From positions 1-6,210 of the forward strand of contig JALRDG010000131.1 in assembly GCA_023257055.1 (NCBI GenBank): DNA of 6,210 bases, given 5' to 3'. The number at the start of each line of letters is the position of its first letter. The stretch's first letter is position 1. Below are positions 1 to 4,893 of the stretch, piece by piece. The notes under the pieces are model-generated. The model did not search any database. It saw only the letters and a program-made list of their open reading frames with translations, and was not told the origin of the DNA. The position numbers and the translations under genes are program-made. Origin of the DNA: Candidatus Saccharimonadia bacterium (lineage in GTDB: Bacteria > Patescibacteriota > Saccharimonadia > Saccharimonadales > Saccharimonadaceae).

Positions 1-36
1 ACCAAACAGATAGTCTTCAAGTTGCTTGTGGGTCAT
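1..36 (-). CDS. Start of a gene cut by the left edge; possibly MmcQ/YjbR-like
   Basis: Only the first 12 codons are visible (MTHKQLEDYLFG); the rest lies outside the window. The ATG at 36-34 overlaps the orn stop as ATGA, and a purine-rich GGAAAGG sits 7 bases upstream inside the orn 3' end, so a real, translationally coupled start is likely. The opening pattern (M-T-x-x-x-L-E-x-Y-L) resembles the start of small MmcQ/YjbR-family proteins. Twelve residues are far too few to assign a family, so the name is a guess; the existence of a coding start is better supported than its identity. Confidence 0.5.
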   Translation of the reverse strand, partial: MTHKQLEDYLFG

Positions 37-569
37 ACACGTACCTTTCCAATGTAATACTTTAATTCCATAATGCTGCCACGAATATCCTCAAGAGCCC
101 GGTGTGCCTCTGGCTTGGCAAAGCGTTTCTTATACTTGCCATCAAACACAACTTTCCACGCACTGACATCTAGCATTCGATAATGCAGCCGCGCGTTAAG
201 GCGTGGCCATTCGTTTTCGATAAACTTACGATCCTGATGAATCGAATTGCCGCCAAGAAGTACCGGCGTATCAGCATCAAAATGTTCGTCGATAAATGCC
301 AACAACTCGTTCTCGACAGCCCGGCCGTTCTTGCCATCCGTATTTTGCTCCATCAGCGCCGTTCGTACGTCGGAGAATTTATCCCAAAACTCCCCCACCA
401 TCCGGCTTTTCATAAGGTTTGGACCAACCTTTTTTACGGCTTCGTACGTCGCCATTTCCTTAAAATCCCAGTCGGTAGCAATCGCGGCCACTTCAAGAAT
501 GCGATCTTCAATTGGATCGAGACCAGTCATCTCCAGATCGATCCATAAAATTTTTGCTTTTTTACTCAT
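33..569 (-). CDS. orn: Oligoribonuclease (DEDDh 3'-5' exoribonuclease)
   Basis: Orn degrades RNA fragments of about 2-5 nucleotides to mononucleotides, finishing cytoplasmic RNA turnover; in other bacteria it also clears pGpG from c-di-GMP breakdown. The 178-residue length is typical. All DEDDh residues are visible: D11 and E13 in WIDLEMTGLD, D113 in GNSIHQDRKF, and H156 with D161 in HRALEDI. The family Tyr precedes RMLDVS (Y130). The ATG at 569 is chosen because it places WIDLEMTGLD at the normal distance from the N-terminus. No well-spaced Shine-Dalgarno is seen: AGAAGA (577-572) is only 2 bases from the ATG. The gene follows the helicase after 49 bases and overlaps the next gene by ATGA. 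It may be expressed from a nearby -10 (578-583), by read-through, or by coupling to a six-codon ORF that ends on its ATG. Identification is secure. Confidence 0.97.
   Translation of the reverse strand: MSKKAKILWIDLEMTGLDPIEDRILEVAAIATDWDFKEMATYEAVKKVGPNLMKSRMVGEFWDKFSDVRTALMEQNTDGKNGRAVENELLAFIDEHFDADTPVLLGGNSIHQDRKFIENEWPRLNARLHYRMLDVSAWKVVFDGKYKKRFAKPEAHRALEDIRGSIMELKYYIGKVRV
44..50 (-). promoter_or_regulatory. Ribosome binding site of the left-edge gene
   Basis: GGAAAGG on the minus strand, 7 bases before the ATG at 36-34. It lies within the last codons of orn, as expected for a gene whose start overlaps the previous stop. It is the main support for calling that start real. Confidence 0.55.
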
Positions 570-589
570 TATCTTCTAGTATACTGCAT
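569..589 (-). other. Possible six-codon minicistron ending on the orn start codon
   Basis: An ATG at 589-587 opens the frame MQYTRR and stops at TAA 571-569, sharing its last A with the orn ATG (TAATG). AGGTGAG stands directly in front of this ATG; it matches the AGGTGA part of the extended anti-Shine-Dalgarno complement, so ribosomes could load here and reinitiate at orn. The last two sense codons are AGA-AGA. Against it: the ORF is so short that chance is a serious alternative, and the same bases contain a -10-like TATACT. Confidence 0.25.
578..583 (-). promoter_or_regulatory. Candidate -10 element for orn (TATACT)
   Basis: TATACT matches the sigma-70 -10 consensus in 5 of 6 positions. No good -35 hexamer lies 16-18 bases upstream. 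The predicted start would be near 571, giving an almost leaderless orn mRNA. The identical hexamer is found in front of mscL, which lends it some weight; taken alone it is weak. Confidence 0.3.
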
Positions 590-618
590 CTCACCTACGA
601 AGCGCACGGCCGCACTAT

Positions 619-3399
619 TTAACGACTCGTGATACGCTTGAACTCTCCGAACGGAACATCGCGAAAGCCACGAGAATCCTTAGGTAGTCGCACATAGACC
701 GCACGTCCATCCGGCAAGCGCAAATCATCTTCCGACACATCCTGGTGCGGCAAAAGATCACTGAGCGAAACGACCGGCGGACGCTCGCCTTGGTACTTTA
801 CAGAAACCAGTGACCCGTCCTGCAAATTCAAAAATGCCGGTGCATTTTCACGAATTTCCTTGAAACGCTCCGATGCAAGTACGCCCGATAGTGACAATCC
901 GGACTGGCGCATCATTACGCCAAGAAGATTATCGAGTTGTGACGGGCTAGTTGCTACCGTTCCAGCTGCTGCCTCAAGATACGAAAGCAAATCTTCCTGC
1001 CGTACAACAGGTAATCCCTCTGATGTTAGTTGCTGGAGCTCTTCAAGCTCCTTTTTTATAGCTCGTAGTTCGCGCTGCGCAGGGCCAGGATTCTCAAGTG
1101 CTTGCTTGATAATATATTCGCGTAGCTGTGGTGACCACTCGGCCGCTACCTCTTGCATCGAACCGACCTTTTCGCCATACAGGGTTTGTTGCTGACGTTG
1201 CATGACCTTACCGTCGCGCTGGACAAAACCAACCGATGTCATATCACACAGGTGCATTGCCGTCCGCCCTAAGCGCTCGCGGTCGCCCGGTGTCACGTTT
1301 TCCAAGATATGCTCCATGACAATCGAGCCGTCACTGAAACGCTCAAAGCGACGTGGCGTTGCCGCGACAAGTTCCGGCTCATCGGATAAAATACTACGGT
1401 TACTAATTGTTCGTTGTGTCATTTTTTCGTCCGGCCCCATGCGAAGATAGGTCGCCTTTTTGCCAGATTGGCCACTTTTCGCGTAAATGGATTCCACCAT
1501 GCCGGTATAAATGCAGTCTTTCAAGACTTCAACCTCATCAGGCGTCGGCGGCTGTAGCTTTTCGTGCGGATCAATTCCGGCAATACGGCAAATCTTTCCA
1601 TAGGTATTCTGGGCGCGGTAGACATTTTTCGGATCAAGATCGTAATCAGCCAGCTGGCGACCATAGGTTTCATCGGACGGATCAAGCTCTAGCGTCGCAA
1701 TAAACAAATCAAGCTGCGCAATCGTATCGGCGTCAGTTTCCGGCCGTAGCAGCGTCTTCCAGCGTGTCTCGACGTCATGGGCGTAATACGGCAACCCGCC
1801 GGCTTCAAGGGAAGCCGTAATCGCCGCCATATAGGCGCCAATTTCTTTCGACATGCCATCCTTCGTTGCTTCGACCATCATGCGGCCATAGCGTGGACTG
1901 AGCGAATATTTATTCATTTCACGGCCAAGAGACGTAATCTGATCGTCTTCGTCAATTGCTTGCAGCGAATACAATGTATCCTTCGCGCGCAAGATTGCTC
2001 CTTGATCCACTTGATGGTACAGATCTAGCTCGGAAAAATCGATACCATGCGCTGCCGTGCGCAACACGTTTCGTGACAAATCAGTCGAAAAGATTTCAGC
2101 TGGTGCATGCGTTTCGCGCTCATCAAGCCCAAGAAACGGCATTTCATTGTTATAGCGAGTCAGCACCCAGGTTCCCGGTACGTCACGACCGGTTCGCCCA
2201 CCCTTTTGCGTGCAGTCATCACGCGAGCTCGGCCGCAGCATCAGCCCTTCGATATCTTCATCATCAAGCTCGATACGACGTTCCATGCCGCCATCAATCA
2301 CAACTTCGACACCAGGAATCGTGATACTCGTTTGCGCAACGTTCGTGGCAACAATAATTTTGACACCGTTTACCTGCTGATATACCCTGTCCTGCTCAGC
2401 TTTTGACATCTTGGCGTGCAACGGGAGCAGTAGCGCATTGTCGCGCAAATGCGGTGGCAAGCGTCGAGCGATTTCATCAAGCGTATCGCTCACCTCTCGT
2501 TTGCCTGGCGCAAAAACAAGCATTGATTTGGCAGTTTCGGCATATTTTACTGCCTCACTTGCAACAGTAGATTCTGGCTCTTCGACAAACTTTACCTCAT
2601 GCTGGCGACCTTCGATTTCAATGACCGGCGGCGTCGTTTCGGTTACATCAGAAAAGTAATCCACGAGCCCATCGGCATCAATCGTTGCACTCATAATAAC
2701 TACGCGCATATGTGGTTTTTCGGCGACAAGCCGCTTTACTTGCGCGAGAAGAATCTCGATATTCGTATTCCATTCGTGCACTTCGTCCACGATCAATACT
2801 TCGTCTTCAATATCACCACGACGATTAAATTCCTGTGCCAATCGCAAGCCGTCAGTTACTTCAGAAATTCGTGTCATTTCCGTAATCGTATTCTGCTCGG
2901 AGGTATGAATGCCAACCAGCGCCTCGGCGTCGTCGCGGCCAAAATGTTCCGCCAATTCATCGGTAATACGTTCCGCTACTCCGTTTGCCGCCATAATACG
3001 CGGTTGCGTCATCACCGGCTTCAGGCCAGCCTCAAGCAGGAATTGCGGCACTTGTGTACTCTTGCCACTTCCGGTCGCACCCATGACAATCGTCACCTGG
3101 TTTTCAAGGACCGCCTGCTGAATATTAGCTTTTTTCTCGTAAGCCGGAAGATCCTTGTTGCCAAGATCCATCAAAACTTCAGCTTCGTGCTGCTCAGGCT
3201 GGACAAGCTGCTCACTCTTATGACGACGTGCCAGATACTCTTCTGTTAGCGCTCGGCGCTGCGCAGCGGCGTCTTGCTGTGTTAGAGGTGGATAGGCGCG
3301 TTGACCGTACTGCTCGGAGACGTATCTCGAGCGAGTCATACTTTCTGCGCGATAGGTTCGCTTAAAGTTAATTGACTGTCGCTCAAAATTCGATTGCAT
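619..3399 (-). CDS. DEAH/RHA-type ATP-dependent helicase, HrpA/HrpB-like
   Basis: Superfamily 2 nucleic-acid helicase of the DEAH/RHA group, expected to use ATP or another NTP to remodel RNA or RNP. Numbered from the ATG at 3399 (926 residues): Walker A GATGSGKST 107-115, motif Ia TQPR 131-134, Walker B/motif II DEVH 205-208, SAT 237-239, motif V around 350-361 (ATNVAQTSITI), motif VI QKGGRTGR 398-405. A winged-helix/ratchet region follows at about 465-560, an OB-like part near 620-710, and a short charged helix, possibly coiled coil, at 771-795. Motif II is DEVH instead of DEAH, and motif VI has K where QRxGRxGR has the first R; the Q and the two later Arg are kept. The protein is much shorter than proteobacterial HrpA (about 1300) and nearer HrpB (about 810-850); the tail from about 855 is loosely HrpB-like. 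I chose ATG 3399 because AAAGG precedes it by 4 bases; a GTG at 3414 would add five residues but lacks a spaced Shine-Dalgarno. The helicase class is secure, the subfamily is not. Confidence 0.93.
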   Translation of the reverse strand: MQSNFERQSINFKRTYRAESMTRSRYVSEQYGQRAYPPLTQQDAAAQRRALTEEYLARRHKSEQLVQPEQHEAEVLMDLGNKDLPAYEKKANIQQAVLENQVTIVMGATGSGKSTQVPQFLLEAGLKPVMTQPRIMAANGVAERITDELAEHFGRDDAEALVGIHTSEQNTITEMTRISEVTDGLRLAQEFNRRGDIEDEVLIVDEVHEWNTNIEILLAQVKRLVAEKPHMRVVIMSATIDADGLVDYFSDVTETTPPVIEIEGRQHEVKFVEEPESTVASEAVKYAETAKSMLVFAPGKREVSDTLDEIARRLPPHLRDNALLLPLHAKMSKAEQDRVYQQVNGVKIIVATNVAQTSITIPGVEVVIDGGMERRIELDDEDIEGLMLRPSSRDDCTQKGGRTGRDVPGTWVLTRYNNEMPFLGLDERETHAPAEIFSTDLSRNVLRTAAHGIDFSELDLYHQVDQGAILRAKDTLYSLQAIDEDDQITSLGREMNKYSLSPRYGRMMVEATKDGMSKEIGAYMAAITASLEAGGLPYYAHDVETRWKTLLRPETDADTIAQLDLFIATLELDPSDETYGRQLADYDLDPKNVYRAQNTYGKICRIAGIDPHEKLQPPTPDEVEVLKDCIYTGMVESIYAKSGQSGKKATYLRMGPDEKMTQRTISNRSILSDEPELVAATPRRFERFSDGSIVMEHILENVTPGDRERLGRTAMHLCDMTSVGFVQRDGKVMQRQQQTLYGEKVGSMQEVAAEWSPQLREYIIKQALENPGPAQRELRAIKKELEELQQLTSEGLPVVRQEDLLSYLEAAAGTVATSPSQLDNLLGVMMRQSGLSLSGVLASERFKEIRENAPAFLNLQDGSLVSVKYQGERPPVVSLSDLLPHQDVSEDDLRLPDGRAVYVRLPKDSRGFRDVPFGEFKRITSR

Positions 3400-3403
3400 A
3401 TTG

Positions 3404-3408
3404 CCTTT
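3404..3408 (-). promoter_or_regulatory. Ribosome binding site deciding the helicase start
   Basis: AAAGG on the minus strand lies 4 bases before the ATG at 3399. The upstream GTG at 3414 has only GAGA immediately adjacent to it. The spacing of 4 is a little short but makes the ATG the better start. Confidence 0.45.
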
Positions 3409-3419
3409 CGCCACTCTCG

Positions 3420-3437
3420 GTACGTTATGTAACGTAC
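3420..3437. repeat. Perfect 8+8 bp palindrome, candidate operator upstream of the helicase
   Basis: The plus strand reads GTACGTTA-TG-TAACGTAC: two perfect 8-base inverted arms around a 2-base centre. It lies in the gap between the unknown gene and the helicase. On the minus strand it begins on the last two bases of the candidate -10 (3441-3436) and covers the predicted transcription start near 3429. That is a typical place for a dimeric repressor site. A 2-base loop is unfavourable for an RNA hairpin, so a DNA-binding site fits better. No regulator is encoded in the window. Confidence 0.5.
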
Positions 3438-3444
3438 TATATCA
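3436..3444 (-). promoter_or_regulatory. Candidate extended -10 promoter of the helicase (TGATATAGT)
   Basis: The minus strand reads TGA-TATAGT, a TGn extended -10 with a hexamer matching TATAAT in 5 of 6 positions. The -35 region (about 3459-3464, CTAGTA) is poor, which extended -10 promoters tolerate. An A8 tract (3452-3445) lies just upstream. Initiation near 3429 would leave a leader of about 30 bases before ATG 3399, including its AAAGG. Confidence 0.45.
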
Positions 3445-3468
3445 TTTTTTTTCGAAATTACTAGTACC

Positions 3469-4011
3469 TTACGCTGCTTTTAGCGCGATTTCCGCCATCT
3501 GCTTGCGTACATGGTATATATCCCTGTCAAGTTCAACGTAATCGCCCACTCGCTCACGTACACAATTCTTCTTGTCTGTCAGATGAATACGGTCCGCCGA
3601 GGCATGCAAATCATACACCTCCCCATTCAGCCGTGCCTCACCGTATAGTACCGAAAAGTCGCGCAGTAGCGCAGACGGAGGGTCAATATCCCTATCCCAT
3701 TCTTCCGCATGCCCCTGGAAAGCCAGCTGATGCCGCGATAGTTCTCGAACATTCTCGAGCGGTGCATAGTCGATACTACCAGTACGTAAATCGCCCACCA
3801 TCAAAAGATGCGAGTGTTGAGCCGACTGATTGCGCCACATCTGCACCAACGCGCCACTTGCGAGGAAGCCTGATATTTCTGAGTATCGGTAGCGGTCGTC
3901 AAAATACTCTTCGCCTCGCTGGTACGCCTTAAACTGCTCGTACAATCGAGGGGATCGACCGCGTGCTAATAGCTCGGCAGCATAATTCGGTTGTTTGTCA
4001 TTACGTTCCAT
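3469..4011 (-). CDS. Hypothetical protein, 180 residues, unrecognised
   Basis: I do not recognise a family. The protein looks soluble and cytoplasmic: no signal peptide, no hydrophobic stretch long enough for a membrane segment, and many charged and aromatic residues. Visible features are a charged, Tyr-rich section at 24-43 (including YFDDRYRYSE), a mixed hydrophobic core at 47-75, a His pair in QHSH 65-68, an acidic EEWDRDIDPP around 103-112, and a single Cys at 150. The C-terminal part (about 120-175) reads like alternating strands and a final helix. Translation is well supported: the ATG at 4011 is 4 bases after the msrB stop, and AAGGAG sits 7 bases before it. It is therefore almost certainly cotranscribed and coupled with mscL-msrB. 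A stress role is suggested only by these neighbours. A promoter and palindrome follow its stop and separate it from the helicase. Confidence 0.85.
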   Translation of the reverse strand: MERNDKQPNYAAELLARGRSPRLYEQFKAYQRGEEYFDDRYRYSEISGFLASGALVQMWRNQSAQHSHLLMVGDLRTGSIDYAPLENVRELSRHQLAFQGHAEEWDRDIDPPSALLRDFSVLYGEARLNGEVYDLHASADRIHLTDKKNCVRERVGDYVELDRDIYHVRKQMAEIALKAA

Positions 4012-4015
4012 CTTC

Positions 4016-4411
4016 TTACTCCTTCGTGAACTTCAAACTCAATGAATTTATACAGTAGCGCTGATCGGTTGGGACATCAAAACCTTCTCCCTCAAAAACG
4101 TGGCCCAAATGGCCACCACATGTCGCGCAGGTTACTTCGGTTCGCTCCATACCCAGGCTGCTATCACGGTGAAACTCTACCGCATCTGGCTTGGCGTCAA
4201 AAAAACTCGGCCAGCCGCAGTATGCTTCGAATTTCGTAGACGAATCAAACAGTGCCGTTCCACAAGCAGCGCAGTAATAGGTGCCGTCCGCGAACTGCAA
4301 GTCATACTCTCCGCTAAACGGTGCCTCGGTGGCTTTTTCGCGCAGCACTTTATACTGCTCGGCAGTTAATTGCTGGCGCCATTCTTCCTCTGACTTATGA
4401 ACATTCTTCAT
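4016..4411 (-). CDS. msrB: Peptide-methionine (R)-S-oxide reductase MsrB
   Basis: MsrB reduces methionine-R-sulfoxide in oxidised proteins, normally with thioredoxin as reductant, in the cytoplasm. The 131-residue length is that of a single-domain MsrB. Two zinc-binding CxxC pairs are present: C47/C50 (YYCAACG) and C95/C98 (TCATCGG). The catalytic Cys is C120 in RYCINSLSLKF, with the conserved Asn two residues later. C65 in YCGWPSF is the expected resolving Cys. HLGHVF (101-106) supplies active-site His residues. There is no fused MsrA and no signal peptide. The ATG shares one base with the mscL stop (TGATG) and has no good Shine-Dalgarno, so translation probably depends on ribosomes finishing mscL. 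The unknown gene follows after 4 bases. Identification is secure. Confidence 0.97.
   Translation of the reverse strand: MKNVHKSEEEWRQQLTAEQYKVLREKATEAPFSGEYDLQFADGTYYCAACGTALFDSSTKFEAYCGWPSFFDAKPDAVEFHRDSSLGMERTEVTCATCGGHLGHVFEGEGFDVPTDQRYCINSLSLKFTKE
4019..4024 (-). promoter_or_regulatory. Shine-Dalgarno of the unknown gene
   Basis: AAGGAG on the minus strand, 7 bases before the ATG at 4011. It is embedded in the final codons and stop of msrB. It fixes the start of the 180-residue protein and supports its being a genuine gene. Confidence 0.75.
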
Positions 4412-4830
4412 CAGGATTTTTTCTTGTCGAGTCGGTCAAGTTTCAGGAAATGAATAATTAAATAAATAACCAGCGCTGTCGCGAGCAGTGTAATAAATGA
4501 CGACACGAACGCGCCCCATTTAAAGTCCGCCTCGCGGCCAAACGCCTCGAACGTCCAGGTAGCTTTTTCTAGATTACTCTGCGATCCAACAATAAACTGC
4601 ACGACTGGTGCAATAAAACCTTCGACGAGCTTTTTTACCGTATCGCCAGCCGCGGCCCCAATCGCCAAACCAATCGCCAAACCAATGACACCTTGCTGGC
4701 GAATAAAGTCCAAAAAGCCATGCGCCTGTCCGCTGGCAAGTTTTTCAACATGCGCCGCAGCAGCTAACCCACCCGTAGGTTTTGCCACCTTCCCCTTCTT
4801 GGTGGTTGATGGTGATTGCTTTTCTCTCAT
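4411..4830 (-). CDS. mscL: Large-conductance mechanosensitive channel, MscL family
   Basis: MscL is an inner-membrane homopentamer that opens under membrane tension to release solutes during hypo-osmotic shock. Two membrane helices are visible: TM1 about 46-81 (GVIGLAIGLAIGAAAG onward, ending FIAPVVQFIVG) and TM2 about 106-128 (GAFVSSFITLLATALVIYLI), followed by a basic tail ending DKKKS. Aligned by eye to E. coli MscL, G54 corresponds to gate G22, L51/L55 to the L19/V23 constriction, and the GAAxG motif is kept; G50 replaces the usually conserved D18. The periplasmic loop (about 82-104) is short. About 35 extra residues (Lys-, Ser/Thr- and Ala-rich) precede the usual amphipathic N-terminal helix, here GFLDFIRQQ. 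M1 is the only Met in the protein and has AGGAG 5 bases upstream, so this start is firm unless a non-ATG codon is used. It overlaps msrB by one base. Confidence 0.92.
   Translation of the reverse strand: MREKQSPSTTKKGKVAKPTGGLAAAAHVEKLASGQAHGFLDFIRQQGVIGLAIGLAIGAAAGDTVKKLVEGFIAPVVQFIVGSQSNLEKATWTFEAFGREADFKWGAFVSSFITLLATALVIYLIIHFLKLDRLDKKKS
4658..4686 (-). repeat. Short tandem repeat in the MscL pore helix
   Basis: The minus strand holds ATTGGTTTGGCG twice without mismatch plus a further ATTGG, 2.4 copies of a 12-base unit. It encodes I-G-L-A-I-G-L-A-I-G with identical codons in both copies. The protein keeps normal family length here, so this is not an extra insertion relative to E. coli MscL. 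Confidence 0.8.
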
Positions 4831-4835
4831 CGGCG

Positions 4836-4840
4836 CTCCT
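4836..4840 (-). promoter_or_regulatory. Shine-Dalgarno of mscL
   Basis: AGGAG on the minus strand, 5 bases before the ATG at 4830, within a longer purine run. It supports the long N-terminus of this MscL as truly translated. Confidence 0.7.
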
Positions 4841-4856
4841 CTTTCTCGTTACTTTC

Positions 4857-4862
4857 AGTATA
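4857..4862 (-). promoter_or_regulatory. Candidate -10 element for mscL-msrB-unknown cluster
   Basis: TATACT on the minus strand matches the -10 consensus at 5 of 6 positions. The start would be near 4850, giving a leader of about 20 bases that contains the AGGAG. No -35 hexamer lies at proper spacing; the nearby TTGAAG (4876-4871) is only 8 bases away. It would let the cluster be expressed apart from argS. Confidence 0.35.
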
Positions 4863-4893
4863 GCCGAAAACTTCAAAATGCATATGATATTTT

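Larger units (their letters stand above)
4827..4883 (-). other. Short ORF (18 codons) ending on the mscL start codon
   Basis: After argS an ATG at 4883-4881 opens a frame beginning MHFEVFGYTE and ending EERR, with TGA at 4829-4827 overlapping the mscL ATG as ATGA. No Shine-Dalgarno precedes it. The purine-rich mscL binding site itself produces the Glu/Lys/Arg codons at its end. If the TATACT at 4862-4857 is the promoter, this ORF is not in the main transcript. Probably chance; recorded because the orn gene shows the same arrangement. Confidence 0.15.

Noticed and set aside
183..579. Two plus-strand frames of 110-121 codons opposite orn
   Set aside because: They lie antisense to a well-conserved Orn in which all catalytic residues are intact; composition follows the complementary strand. 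Shadows.
602..618. GC-rich GTGCGGCCGTGC after the helicase as a terminator
   Set aside because: It is a direct repeat of GTGC around GGCC rather than an inverted repeat, with no U-tract.
2599..3249. Plus-strand open frame of 216 codons
   Set aside because: It is entirely antisense to the helicase motifs, its translation has no recognisable domain, and no convincing start context was seen. It is a shadow frame.
3420..3452. Palindrome followed by T8 on the plus strand, like a rho-independent terminator
   Set aside because: The T-run starts 7 bases after the stem, the loop would be only 2 bases, the stem is AT-rich, and no plus-strand gene needs terminating.
4875..4893. Weak AT inverted repeat after argS as a terminator
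   Set aside because: Only five A/T pairs can form and there is no GC stem or following U-run on the minus strand.
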